Shown: positions 1 through 9,184, numbered from the stretch's first letter. The stretch: DNA of 64,000 nt from Carboxylicivirga marina (GCF_016612505.1 NZ_JAENRR010000029.1:1-64000); one strand, 5' to 3'. Made by a program: numbers and translations. Notes: generated by a model not told the origin, from the letters alone.

Positions 1-250
1 CCCGAAGACAACAAAATCTTCAGGCTAATAGAAATGCAGCTTTCAAGTGCTGCCTAATAGACATGGGAAATGTCAGTTATATTTAATCTTGTTGAGATGA
101 TAAATAGCTATGATTGATGCCAGCGGCATCATATGTTTATAGAACATGTCATAATTCATAAAACCAACTCCAGCGGAGTTGAATTGTATTGATGGAGCAG
201 AGTATGACGCATACTATTGAATCCATAAGCTCTTGCATCTCACACCGATT
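1..250. repeat. Cluster of short REP-like palindromes
   Basis: No gene is seen here. Two hairpins share a CC-AGC-GG core: GATGCC-AGC-GGCATC at 116-130 and CAACTCC-AGC-GGAGTTG at 165-181. They are about 50 bp apart and each is followed by a related AT-rich tail (ATATGTTTATAGAAC and AATTGTATTGATGGA). Further left, GAAGA/TCTTC and GCAGC/GCTGC hairpins alternate with the tails GGCTAATAGAAA and GCCTAATAGACA. Different stems on a constant loop and tail are typical of repetitive extragenic palindromes. Membership of a named family is not established. Confidence 0.6.
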
Positions 251-376
251 ATACCGATTAAACATTAAAATGAGCCTTATTTCACTTCGCTTATAAAACT
301 CAATTAATGTAATATCGGCATTAACCAATGTAATTAGCAAAACGGCTTAAGGCGCGTTTTGTAATACATTTGGTAT
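251..376 (-). repeat. MITE-like structured repeat, copy A
   Basis: This is a 126 bp element whose ends are ATACCGATT (251-259) and ATTTGGTAT (368-376), imperfect terminal inverted repeats. About 85 bp starting at 251 match the reverse complement of copy D (62867-62992) with only about three differences. The other half resembles copy C instead. The right-hand hairpin stem is CAAAAC/GTTTTG. The short open frame crossing it (149-340, minus) is not a gene. Confidence 0.75.
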
Positions 377-521
377 TATTCAATAAAATGAGCCGTATCT
401 CTAACTGCGATTGGCTAAGTCTCTTTATTGATGTATCAGCATTTACTCCCGTTTGATACGGGACAAGCTATTGTAATTTCAAAGTTTCTGAAAAAGTCTC
501 ACTTTGAAAAAGAATTGGTAT
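372..521 (-). repeat. MITE-like structured repeat, copy B, with nested insert
   Basis: This degenerate copy abuts copy A head to tail. It keeps the ATGAGCC segment, the split core CATTTAC...ATTGTAA and the terminal AATTGGTAT at 513-521. Its right hairpin is TTTCAAAGT/ACTTTGAAA. About 23 bp interrupt the core at 447-469 and contain the palindrome CCCGT-TTGAT-ACGGG (448-462), absent from the other copies. The left boundary is uncertain. Confidence 0.6.
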
Positions 522-546
522 CATATAACCAACAGGCATTTACAAC

Positions 547-572
547 AAACGCAGCCTTTTAAAGCTGCGTTT
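547..572 (-). terminator. Stem-loop ending the TlpA operon
   Basis: A perfect 9-bp inverted repeat, AAACGCAGC at 547-555 and GCTGCGTTT at 564-572 with an 8-nt loop, lies about 28 bp past the stop codon of the last TlpA-like gene. On the minus strand the stem ends in GTTTGTTG, so the U-tract is weak. It is the most likely 3' end of the sigma/SusCD/TlpA transcript. Confidence 0.55.
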
Positions 573-600
573 ATTATATATCTATTACAGAGAAGGTTAT

Positions 601-1938
601 TTAAATACCCTCTAATTTATTTAAATAACTTTTTAATGCTTCAGGTTTATCAGCTCTTAACATGTGTGCATCATGTATTTTTCCTTGTGGATCCAGAAGA
701 ATAAAGCGCGGTTGACTCCAAACTTTAAAAAACTCGTCAAAAGCATCATTTCGACCTATATACCATTGATGACCAGGTATTTTATGCTTTTCTACATACC
801 CGGTAAAATATGAGAATTTCATATCAGTATTCAGTCCCAAAAACACAATGTTGTTATCTTTATATTCCTTCTTCAATTCTTCAAGGTATGGAAATTGGGC
901 TATGCAGGCGCCACACCAGGTTGCCCAAAGATCTATATAAACATATTTACCTTTAAATTCGTTAAGAAGTCTTGTCTGCCCATTGGCATCCTGAAATTTA
1001 AATTCCGGCACCTCACTCCCTTTGGACATTTTCTTATACACATCCAACTTCTTATTAAACTTATCCAGCAATGTTTGATTATCTACAGTTTCCGTGTAGA
1101 GTTGAAAAATATCATCGCCTTTATCAATTCCGGCATAGGCAATATAGGCGTCAACAGCTGCATGTATAAAATTCTGCTTGATGTAGCTATCATTAATATT
1201 TTCCTCAAGCCATTTTATTTTTATACCTGTACCATAATCCCAGCTATGGTTTTTATAATCGGGTTCGTCTTGTTGATACAAGGCGGTGATACATCTATCG
1301 ATTGCATCTGGTGCCGGCCTAAAACGGTAAGACTGTTTATTTTGCTCCCGAAGGAACTGCTTTAATATTGAATGCCCTTCCTTTGACAACTTCTGCTGAC
1401 TACTGAAATACTTAATGATTGCTATCCTCCACCTTAAATAGTTTCTGTTTTGCGTTAACATTTCTGCACAATGCTTTAGCTCAGGTTTAGAATTAACAAG
1501 TCTGGCATACGATTCTGCTGCCTTATCAAAAGCTTTCATAAAATCGGCCAGTGGGGATTGATACAGCTCCGACGGAATAGCAATTGGTGTCCTTTCATTA
1601 AGGAACGCATTGACATTTGCCTGATCGCCTTCAAAATATATTTCCTGAGCACTCTTTCTGGTAATTCTCACATGATTTCCCGGCTCCAGATAAATTTCCT
1701 TCGCTATAGCTCCTACTTCTACCACCGCAAAACAAGGCGCTGTAATAACATCCAGATCAATTGTCGCTACACCAGTTGAATCTTTAAACAAATCAAATCG
1801 TTGATTTAACACATTAACATAAAGACGACTTTTAAATTCACCAACAATTAATTCAACTTTGGTTGACTTTGAAGGTGTATTACAACTGTACATTGCAAAG
1901 ACTGAAACAAGTAATAGCAGGGTTCTTAACGCATTCAT
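601..1938 (-). CDS. TlpA-like thiol-disulfide lipoprotein, paralogue 5 (CGAC)
   Basis: A 445-residue lipoprotein with lipid-attachment Cys19, so it should sit in the periplasm or on a membrane. Residues about 25-310 form the variable N-terminal region seen in Bacteroidetes TlpA proteins. The C-terminal 130 residues are a thioredoxin fold with WATWCGAC (C342 and C345) and a cis-proline loop SQPRF. It should carry out thiol-disulfide exchange on an exported partner; the partner is unknown. It is the last of five tandem paralogues and is closest in sequence to the next two upstream, sharing motifs such as AQFPYL/EQFPYL and the C-terminal LEGI. A 156-bp gap separates it from the preceding gene, wider than elsewhere in the array. 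The fold is certain; the role is inferred. Confidence 0.9.
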   Translation of the reverse strand: MNALRTLLLLVSVFAMYSCNTPSKSTKVELIVGEFKSRLYVNVLNQRFDLFKDSTGVATIDLDVITAPCFAVVEVGAIAKEIYLEPGNHVRITRKSAQEIYFEGDQANVNAFLNERTPIAIPSELYQSPLADFMKAFDKAAESYARLVNSKPELKHCAEMLTQNRNYLRWRIAIIKYFSSQQKLSKEGHSILKQFLREQNKQSYRFRPAPDAIDRCITALYQQDEPDYKNHSWDYGTGIKIKWLEENINDSYIKQNFIHAAVDAYIAYAGIDKGDDIFQLYTETVDNQTLLDKFNKKLDVYKKMSKGSEVPEFKFQDANGQTRLLNEFKGKYVYIDLWATWCGACIAQFPYLEELKKEYKDNNIVFLGLNTDMKFSYFTGYVEKHKIPGHQWYIGRNDAFDEFFKVWSQPRFILLDPQGKIHDAHMLRADKPEALKSYLNKLEGI

Positions 1939-2094
1939 AAATTATCAATTTACTACACATAACCAAATATGCGTATAAGTTTATTTTTTATTAATAGTAC
2001 TTTTAACTGTCCGTTTCTCAAGCAATGAAACACCTATTCTGATGATTTTCACACCTATTTATAATTTTGAATTTGATTCCCGAACAGTATACTG

Positions 2095-3429
2095 TTAAAT
2101 ACCTTCCAGTTGATCAAGGTAGCTTTTTAATGCTTCCGTATTATCCGGTCTTAACATGTGCGCATCGTAAATTCTTCCTTGTGGATCCAGAAGAATAAAG
2201 CGCGGTTGGCTTGCAATGTGGAAGAACTCACTAAAGATCTTATCTTGTCCTACATACCACTGCTCACCTTCTAACTTGTGTTTCTCAACATAGTTGGTAA
2301 AAGACTTAAGCTTTCTATCGTTATTGACTCCCAGGAAGACGATGTTATTATGCTTATATTCCTTCTTCAATTCTTTTAAGTAGGGGAATTGTTCGATACA
2401 GTGGCCACACCAGGTTGCCCACAGGTCAATGTATACATATTTGCCTTTAAATTCTTCAAGTGATCTTGATTGCCCATTGGCATCCTGGAATTTAAATTCA
2501 GGCACCGGACTCCCTTTGACTATATTTTTAAACTCATTTACCTTCTTATCAAATTTATCCAGTAAAGTTTTATCATCTACCGTTGCCTTGTAGGCTTTAA
2601 AAATTTCGCCACCTTTATTAGTACCGGCATAGGTGATGTACAAGTCAACAGCCGTATGTATAAAATGCTGCTTAATGGTTCTATCATTGATATTTTTATT
2701 CAGCCAATTTAGTTTTAGAGTAGTTCCTTTATCCCAGCTGTATGATCTGTAATTCGGTTCATCTTGTTTGTACAAAGCGGTGATACATCTGTTTATTGCA
2801 TCTGGAGAAGACGTAAAACGAGAAGACTGTGCATCTTGTTCCTGAAGAAACTGTAATAATCGTGCATATTCTTCCTTAGACAAACTAGGCTTTGCTGCAA
2901 AATACTTAATGATAGCAACTGTCCAATGATCGTAATATTTATTTTCCTTTAGCATTGAGGCGCAAGTAGCTAATTCGGATTTTGAATTCACCAATTCGGC
3001 ATACTTTTCTGTGGCCCTATCAAAGGCTTGCATAAATTCGGGCAGAGCTAAACTATACATTTCCTCTGTAAAGGGAAGTGGTGCACGTTCATTAAGAAAG
3101 GTATTAACCTCTGCCTGATCACCTTCATAACGAATATCCCCAGGACCATTATACTTAACCACAATATGATTACCCGGCTCCAAATATATTTGTTTTGTCA
3201 CTCCGAATTTGACATTTGCAAAACATGGTTCCGTAATATGGTTCAACTCAATTTTGGCAAATCCTTCTGAGTCTTGAAACAAGTCATGTTGTTCATTAAG
3301 TGCAGTAAGATATAAGCGACTTTTGAGGTCACCAACATGTAGTTCTACTGTTGTTGTTTTAGGTGCGTTACTGCAACTGTATGCTCCAATTAGTGCAATA
3401 AGTAGTACGAGTATGTTTAAGTTTTTCAT
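2095..3429 (-). CDS. TlpA-like thiol-disulfide lipoprotein, paralogue 4 (CGHC)
   Basis: A 444-residue lipoprotein (Cys19) with the same architecture as its neighbours: a variable N-terminal region, then a C-terminal thioredoxin domain with WATWCGHC (C341, C344) and SQPRF. CGHC is the dipeptide typical of oxidising protein disulfide isomerases, whereas the neighbouring copies carry GA, GK, GP and TP. It is highly similar to the copy at 601-1938 over most of its length, including stretches in the N-terminal half such as AFDRATE versus AFDKAAE, so these two are recent duplicates. The 170-bp gap upstream holds GC-rich hairpins. Whether it oxidises, reduces or isomerises disulfides cannot be read from sequence. 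Confidence 0.9.
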   Translation of the reverse strand: MKNLNILVLLIALIGAYSCSNAPKTTTVELHVGDLKSRLYLTALNEQHDLFQDSEGFAKIELNHITEPCFANVKFGVTKQIYLEPGNHIVVKYNGPGDIRYEGDQAEVNTFLNERAPLPFTEEMYSLALPEFMQAFDRATEKYAELVNSKSELATCASMLKENKYYDHWTVAIIKYFAAKPSLSKEEYARLLQFLQEQDAQSSRFTSSPDAINRCITALYKQDEPNYRSYSWDKGTTLKLNWLNKNINDRTIKQHFIHTAVDLYITYAGTNKGGEIFKAYKATVDDKTLLDKFDKKVNEFKNIVKGSPVPEFKFQDANGQSRSLEEFKGKYVYIDLWATWCGHCIEQFPYLKELKKEYKHNNIVFLGVNNDRKLKSFTNYVEKHKLEGEQWYVGQDKIFSEFFHIASQPRFILLDPQGRIYDAHMLRPDNTEALKSYLDQLEGI

Positions 3430-3501
3430 TTTCTCTTTTAATTCGAGTCAAGGGTAAGTATAATTATTCTTGAAACCTTTAAGCTGATATTGCCCCCACC
3501 C

Positions 3502-3542
3502 CCACGCCTTTGGCGTGGTACTCCCCCCTGCCACAATGGCAG
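3502..3542. repeat. Two GC-rich hairpins between TlpA genes
   Basis: CCACGCC-TTT-GGCGTGG (3502-3518) and CTGCCA-CAA-TGGCAG (3528-3542) stand side by side in a C-rich tract that contrasts sharply with the surrounding AT-rich DNA. They lie between two co-directional genes. They may be an REP-type repeat, an mRNA-stability element or a partial attenuator. No U-tract follows on the minus strand, so a terminator is unlikely. Confidence 0.6.
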
Positions 3543-3599
3543 AGGGAAGAGGATTTTTATCTTGTATGAATTGTCTTCGTTTTGGATACACGCTGATTA

Positions 3600-4943
3600 C
3601 TAAATACCTTCCAGTTGATCGAAGTAGCTGGTAATTTGATCCATTTGATCCGCTCTAGGCATATAAGAATCGTATATTTTACCTTCGCGATCCAGTAAAA
3701 TAAAACGTGGCTGACCAACAATATTGAAGAAATCATAAAACTCGGTATTCTGACCTAAATACCATTGCTCGCCATGCATATTGTTTTCCTTCATATAGTT
3801 AATCATTATGGCATGTGTTCTATCATTATTAAGACCAACAAACGCAATATTATTGTTTTTATATTTTTCCTTTAGTTCTTTTAAATACGGGAATTGAGCC
3901 ACACACTTACCACACCAGGTAGCCCATAAATCAATATAGATGTATTTACCTTTAAACTCTTCAAAACTTCTTTGTTCACCATTCACATCAATGTATTTGA
4001 AGTCAGGGCAAACTCTTCCTTTCTGAATTTTATTCAACTCGTCGAACTTGGTATTAAACTCGTCCAGGAAAGCTTTTTTAGTAACGGTTTCTCGATAATA
4101 TTTATAAAAATCTTTGCCTTTATCAACACCATTATAAGTCAAGTATTGCATCATCATAGAGTGGGTGAAGTGCTGCTTAATATCAGTATCAGTGATGTTG
4201 TTATCTAACCAATTAAGTTTGCTTTCTGTACCTTCATCCCACTGAATATCTCTAGAAGATTTATTAAATCCGTGCAAACCTAAAAGTTTAATACCTCTAT
4301 CTATGGCATCAATTGAGTTTCTGCAGTTAAAAGCTGTTGCATTTTGCGTTTGTAAAAATTGAAGAATAAAGGCCAGCTCCTCTTTTGATAAATGATCATT
4401 TCGCTCGGTATACTTAATAATAGCAACACGCCATATCGTATATATCCGATTTTGTATCAAAACAGATGCAGCATCTTTTAACTCAGGTTTTGAAGCAATA
4501 AGCTCTGAATAGCCTTCTATCGCCTTATCAAAAGCTTTCTTAAAATCTGCTATCGAACCATCATAATCTTCTGAATTGATACCCATTGGAACTCGCTCCA
4601 AAAGAAAAGCGTTCACTGCTGATTGATCCCCATCATAGCTGAATTCTCTCTTCTCACCAATCTTCACTTTGACATAATCCCCAGGCTCGATATAGATATA
4701 CTTAACTACACTTCCGATATGCACCAAAGCTAAACAAGGTTCATCAATCATATCGAGATTTACTTTAGCAATACCTTCCTTATCCCTTTCTAACTCGATA
4801 GAGGTTTCCAGGATATCCAGTAGTAATCTTCCTCCATTTTCTCCAGCATCATCAACCTCAATGATGGTTTCCTTTGGCACATTGTTACAGCTATACATCG
4901 TAATAACGGCCAGTAACAGTACTATAAACTTTAAATTCTTCAT
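3600..4943 (-). CDS. TlpA-like thiol-disulfide lipoprotein, paralogue 3 (CGKC)
   Basis: A 447-residue lipoprotein (lipobox ending at Cys19) with a C-terminal thioredoxin domain carrying WATWCGKC (C344, C347) and cis-Pro motif GQPRF. The C-terminal domain is close to paralogues 4 and 5 (FPYLKELKE, FILLD, terminal DQLEGI), while the N-terminal 300 residues are more diverged. Its start lies 27 bp after the stop of the upstream copy, so it is cotranscribed with it. The basic residue in the redox dipeptide differs from every other copy. Function is limited to thiol-disulfide exchange on an exported partner. Confidence 0.9.
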   Translation of the reverse strand: MKNLKFIVLLLAVITMYSCNNVPKETIIEVDDAGENGGRLLLDILETSIELERDKEGIAKVNLDMIDEPCLALVHIGSVVKYIYIEPGDYVKVKIGEKREFSYDGDQSAVNAFLLERVPMGINSEDYDGSIADFKKAFDKAIEGYSELIASKPELKDAASVLIQNRIYTIWRVAIIKYTERNDHLSKEELAFILQFLQTQNATAFNCRNSIDAIDRGIKLLGLHGFNKSSRDIQWDEGTESKLNWLDNNITDTDIKQHFTHSMMMQYLTYNGVDKGKDFYKYYRETVTKKAFLDEFNTKFDELNKIQKGRVCPDFKYIDVNGEQRSFEEFKGKYIYIDLWATWCGKCVAQFPYLKELKEKYKNNNIAFVGLNNDRTHAIMINYMKENNMHGEQWYLGQNTEFYDFFNIVGQPRFILLDREGKIYDSYMPRADQMDQITSYFDQLEGI

Positions 4944-4970
4944 TGTTTATATACTTAAAATATTTAATAA

Positions 4971-6311
4971 CTATAACAGCGTTCTCAACATATCCTTTAA
5001 CTTTGGATCAGATGGACGCGGTGCATTGGAATCCACGATATTTCCATCGGCATCAATCAAAATAAAACGTGGAATGGATTTGGAGTCGTAAGCCTTAGAA
5101 AAATCTCTGTTGCCATCAAAATTTAATTGCACGCCACCCATTTTCTGACTTTCTAACATTGCTTTCCACTTCTTTACATCCTTATCCATTGATATGCTAA
5201 CAAATACGATGTTTTTTCCTTCCAGTTCGTGTTCCAAAGCTTTGATGTATGGGATCTCTTTACAACAAGGCCCGCACCAGGTTGCCCAAAGGTCAATGTA
5301 TACCGCTTTACCTTTAAAATCCGTTAAGCTCACCATATTGCCATCCACATCGGGGTAATTGAATATTGGTGAAGGCTGTCCTTTTGCTAATCTTGTTTTT
5401 TCTTCAATTAGGAGAGCAAACTCCTTTTTCATTAGTTCATCAGTCACGTTCTGATTGTAAAAATTAATCAATTCGCCTCCACTACTCACACTGTATTCTT
5501 GAATGTAATCAGTGGCGAAATGATTGATCAGGCCGTTAATCAGTTTCTCATTCGTGAAGTGGGAAACAATGTAATGAACCGTTTGAACAATATTTTTATG
5601 AACATCTACTTCTTGTCCGTTAGTAGCAAATATTTTAGAAGCAGCACCAGCCATCGTCTTGTACTCATCCAGAAAGCAAAATTTCTCATTGGACTTCAAG
5701 CAACCCATAATGTAATCCTCTATGACAGGTGTAAAAGTTAAATTAGCATCCTTGTACTTACGATACTTGTAATAGGCCAGGAATGTTTGCAGGGCAGAAA
5801 ATCTAAGACGTTGTCCTTCCACCACAGTAAACACTTTATTCAAATCCTGAGCTTCTAATTCAGCTATTTGCCCATTTATAAAACCTTCCAATCCCTCGGT
5901 AAACTCCTCTTCAGTAAAAATAAAATATTTCTCAGTATACCGATAATTAGAACGGGCATTCAGATAATTGTTTTCCACTCTATTATCGCCGCTACCAGTA
6001 AGCCTTTGAAGTGGATCTTTTGTTGTAAAGTTGGGTTTTGCGGTGAAAACAGCCCCTGGCGTCAGAAACAATTCCTTAGACATTTTCTTTACTTTCACAC
6101 GGCAATAGGTCGGATAGTTAACTTCCGGAACTACAACCGAAAGCTCTCCTTCTTCATTTTCTACAAAATTGTAATTTTTATCGTTATAAACGATACAAGC
6201 CTGATCTTTTCCACATTCACTTGGATCTAAGGTAATGCTAACGGTGGTGCTCTTTTGGCAGGCAAAAAAAAGCGGCAATACTAGTACTATTAGATATTTA
6301 GCTAAATTCAT
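4971..6311 (-). CDS. TlpA-like thiol-disulfide lipoprotein, paralogue 2 (CGPC)
   Basis: A 446-residue lipoprotein (FFAC, Cys18) with a C-terminal thioredoxin domain. The active site is WCGPCCKEIPY (C346, C349), the dipeptide of thioredoxin itself, with an extra cysteine directly after the motif. The cis-Pro loop is SIPRF. Together with the 6316-7653 copy it forms a second subgroup that shares KEIPYI and RPSDPK near the C-terminus and differs from the three downstream copies. Only 4 bp separate it from the upstream gene, implying translational coupling. The CGPC motif suggests a reducing role as in TlpA/ResA, but the N-terminal partner domain is unrecognised. Confidence 0.9.
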   Translation of the reverse strand: MNLAKYLIVLVLPLFFACQKSTTVSITLDPSECGKDQACIVYNDKNYNFVENEEGELSVVVPEVNYPTYCRVKVKKMSKELFLTPGAVFTAKPNFTTKDPLQRLTGSGDNRVENNYLNARSNYRYTEKYFIFTEEEFTEGLEGFINGQIAELEAQDLNKVFTVVEGQRLRFSALQTFLAYYKYRKYKDANLTFTPVIEDYIMGCLKSNEKFCFLDEYKTMAGAASKIFATNGQEVDVHKNIVQTVHYIVSHFTNEKLINGLINHFATDYIQEYSVSSGGELINFYNQNVTDELMKKEFALLIEEKTRLAKGQPSPIFNYPDVDGNMVSLTDFKGKAVYIDLWATWCGPCCKEIPYIKALEHELEGKNIVFVSISMDKDVKKWKAMLESQKMGGVQLNFDGNRDFSKAYDSKSIPRFILIDADGNIVDSNAPRPSDPKLKDMLRTLL

Positions 6312-6315
6312 TGGA

Positions 6316-7653
6316 CTAGTTTTTTAATAAGTTCGTTAATAAAGTGCGTGTTTTAGGATCGGATGGTCGTGAACAAACTGCATTTAACATTTCACCATCT
6401 TTACCAATCAAAACAAAACGAGGTATACTGGTTATATTTAGAAAGTTTGCAAATTCTACATTACCACCTTCATTGACCTGAATACCTTGTAAATTATCCT
6501 TTACTACTTTGTTTTTCCATTTTTCAACATCCTCATCTCGCGAAATTCCCACAAAAACAATGTCCTGACCATGGAATTCTTTCTCCAGTTCCTGTATATA
6601 TGGGATTTCCTTTACACAAGGAGTACACCAGGTGGCCCAAAGATCGATGTACACATATTTACCTTTAAAATCAGATAAAGACACTTCTTTATCATCGATG
6701 GACTTAAATGTCCAGTTTGGCACTTTATTACCTGGCTCAAGGTGCTCCCATTTCGCATACAAGGTATTTAGTTTCTCCAATTCCTCGGGATTTGTTATCT
6801 TGGTTCTGGCCAACTCCACCACTGGCTTCACCCCATTCACGCCTACATATTTTATATGTCTGCCTATATAGTAATTGATCATCTGATCTTTGCCTCCATC
6901 GCGCTCAACAGTATTTACGGTCATCTTAATGACAGCTTCTATATACTCGTCATAACCCCACGGCTCATCTAATTTTCTAACAGCCAAAAACGGTATGGCA
7001 GCACCTGCATAGTCCTGATAAGTAGGTGTCATTACACCCTTCTTGCTAAGCAGGTCAGTCACAAACTGAATGCTTGCATCGTCATCACCCAGCTCTTTTA
7101 CATTAGGTAAGTTCTTTAACCAGCTCATAAACTTGATGCCACCCAAATAGGTAAAATTGGTTTCTTGCAGAGCATTAAAAACATCACCTAAATCATGACT
7201 GTGTAATTCTTCTATATTCTGCTTAATAATCGCTCTCACTTTAGCAATGGCTTCCGTTACACCATCGGTACTTAACAATTCAGCCTGTGCTACTTTTCTG
7301 GCATTTAAATATTCAGCATATGCAGCATTATCACCGGTGTGTTGTGCATCCGTTTTTGACAATATTATGACTTGTGAGCTACCTGCTGACACGTAAGCAT
7401 TTTTCATTTTACCTCCGGCATGATAACGCACTGTAAAAGGCGTTTCAAAACCTGTCACATCCAAGTTAAATTCTTTATTCTCATTAAACTCAACTTCAAC
7501 TCGTTCTTTCTCTACCTGTATGAAAGGGAGATAAACACCTTCTTCACCTTTAATTATTTTAAAAGTTGTTGGCTGTGGTGTACATCCCACTCCCATCATA
7601 GCTATTAAAGCAAAGATGGTCAGTATGTTTAATTGCTTGATAATTGTTTTCAT
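6316..7653 (-). CDS. TlpA-like thiol-disulfide lipoprotein, paralogue 1 (CTPC)
   Basis: First of the five-gene redox array: 445 residues with lipobox GVGC (Cys24). The C-terminal thioredoxin domain carries WATWCTPCVKEIPY (C343, C346) and SIPRF. CTPC occurs in several TlpA-type reductases. Residues about 30-300 are a low-similarity region of the DUF4369/AhpC-TSA type often found in Bacteroidetes TlpA proteins. It starts 19 bp after the PKD-like gene ends, placing the whole redox array in the SusC/SusD operon. The specific substrate is unknown. Confidence 0.9.
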   Translation of the reverse strand: MKTIIKQLNILTIFALIAMMGVGCTPQPTTFKIIKGEEGVYLPFIQVEKERVEVEFNENKEFNLDVTGFETPFTVRYHAGGKMKNAYVSAGSSQVIILSKTDAQHTGDNAAYAEYLNARKVAQAELLSTDGVTEAIAKVRAIIKQNIEELHSHDLGDVFNALQETNFTYLGGIKFMSWLKNLPNVKELGDDDASIQFVTDLLSKKGVMTPTYQDYAGAAIPFLAVRKLDEPWGYDEYIEAVIKMTVNTVERDGGKDQMINYYIGRHIKYVGVNGVKPVVELARTKITNPEELEKLNTLYAKWEHLEPGNKVPNWTFKSIDDKEVSLSDFKGKYVYIDLWATWCTPCVKEIPYIQELEKEFHGQDIVFVGISRDEDVEKWKNKVVKDNLQGIQVNEGGNVEFANFLNITSIPRFVLIGKDGEMLNAVCSRPSDPKTRTLLTNLLKN

Positions 7654-7672
7654 TATATGTCTTTAAGTGTTT

Positions 7673-9184
7673 TTATTTAGTTTTGTAAAATACATTCACG
7701 GGTTTATAAGCAATGCCTTCGTATTTATTTACCAATTGCATGCTTAGGATATCGTATACATACACACAGCCAGACATTTCGCCTAAGGCAGGATTATTAA
7801 CGCCTAAATACATCAGCGATAAATCTTCGCTGTATTCCATGCAGGTAATTTCTAATCCTGCATCTAACTCAAGCACTGTATCATCGATAGTAGGCAGGGG
7901 CTCATTTGAATTTTTAGTAGCGTACCATTGGTACACTTTATTATCGTTAAAATAATAGACTCGATTGTATTTTAAGTTGTATTTTAAATCAGTGCTTTCA
8001 TCAATACTTAATTCCTCTGCCTGTTCATATACATAATAACCGTTAACCTTGGTTGCATAATTATGCTGTAGTAACACCACATAAACCTGGTTACTATTAT
8101 CTTCTTTGCCACGGCCAATCACAAATAAATTATCATAAGAATCTCCTGTTCCTTTAGAGACGATGTTAACAATATCTATTCCTGCATTATTGAAAAGGGC
8201 TCCGGAGTTGTTATAGGCAGCAGAACCTGAGTCTCCCATGTAATAGACAACATCATTTTCGGTATCGGCAGCATACAATAGACAGTTATAGAATGGCTCC
8301 CTATCTTGTCCGAAATAAATATTGTATTCGTTACTATGCACAATGGAGTAGTTTACACTGTTTTCTAGTCGTACGGTTTCAAATACCTCGTTAAAACTGC
8401 TCGAATAACCATAAACGCGTCCATCAGCTGATAAGATATAGTTATCGTTCCATTGGCGATCACCCATGACGCCATCTCTGATATGTTGCCGTCCTGTTAG
8501 TTTAAGCGGTGAGAAACCCGGAAACTTACCCCCATAGGCTTCTTCGCTAATAACTGTTAAGGTTCGACTATCGAGCATCCAAATAGTGCCATTCTCCTGG
8601 GTGCTGATACTAATTCGCTCTTCGGTAAAATCCATATCAACTGCCTTGGACAAAGTGTAGCCTGTATTAATTTTTGAAAACACACCTATTTCAAAAGCGG
8701 CTTCTAGTCCTTCTTCTTCCTCTTCAGGTGTCAGGACTTTAAGAAACGACAAATCAGATTGCCCTTGCACATTGGTACCTAATACAATAAGTCCTTCCTG
8801 ATAGGGTGTAACCACATTAACAGTGTAATCCTGAATAATTCCACCATCATCGTTTGTTACCTTTAAGCGTATATGGTGAGTTCCCAAACCTATAAACTGG
8901 TAGCTTAACACAGCCTCCTCACTTATTACTTCCAACTCCTCATCTTCAATCAGAGCCCATTCGTAAATAAGTTCCTGACTTCCGAATGTTTGGGTTGCCT
9001 GCGGATCGATGGTAACATACTCACCTATTCCAATATTAAATTCCGTTTTATCGGTTTCCACTTCTATTAATGGCACTTCCTTATTAGCTAAAGTCGTATC
9101 GTCCTTAAAACAACCCGATACAATAAGGATGATTCCGAATACCAATACAATTTGTTTTGCTATATATTTGATATTTTTTTTCAT
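7673..9184 (-). CDS. PKD-like family lipoprotein
   Basis: A 503-residue lipoprotein starting at the ATG at 9184 (MKKNIKYIAK) with lipobox VSGC (Cys25). Upstream in-frame codons would add a 16-residue stretch unlike a signal peptide. After the signal, about 90 residues form an Ig/PKD-like fold (FGSQELIYEWALI...HHIRLKVTNDDGG). The rest resembles a beta-propeller-like surface lipoprotein with repeated hydrophobic strands. Bacteroidetes SusC/SusD operons often pair this family with DUF4843 lipoproteins, as here. It probably assists SusCD in binding cargo at the cell surface; no catalytic motif is visible. Confidence 0.8.
   Translation of the reverse strand: MKKNIKYIAKQIVLVFGIILIVSGCFKDDTTLANKEVPLIEVETDKTEFNIGIGEYVTIDPQATQTFGSQELIYEWALIEDEELEVISEEAVLSYQFIGLGTHHIRLKVTNDDGGIIQDYTVNVVTPYQEGLIVLGTNVQGQSDLSFLKVLTPEEEEEGLEAAFEIGVFSKINTGYTLSKAVDMDFTEERISISTQENGTIWMLDSRTLTVISEEAYGGKFPGFSPLKLTGRQHIRDGVMGDRQWNDNYILSADGRVYGYSSSFNEVFETVRLENSVNYSIVHSNEYNIYFGQDREPFYNCLLYAADTENDVVYYMGDSGSAAYNNSGALFNNAGIDIVNIVSKGTGDSYDNLFVIGRGKEDNSNQVYVVLLQHNYATKVNGYYVYEQAEELSIDESTDLKYNLKYNRVYYFNDNKVYQWYATKNSNEPLPTIDDTVLELDAGLEITCMEYSEDLSLMYLGVNNPALGEMSGCVYVYDILSMQLVNKYEGIAYKPVNVFYKTK

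Noticed and set aside
1-250. CRISPR-like repeated hairpins
   Set aside because: Stems differ between units, only two clear units exist, and there are no spacers of uniform length or cas genes.
149-340. 63-codon minus-strand frame
   Set aside because: It lies across REP-like hairpins and repeat copy A; its second half is repeat sequence and there is no recognisable motif.
504-704. 66-codon plus-strand frame
   Set aside because: It crosses the operon terminator hairpin and runs antisense into the end of a TlpA gene.
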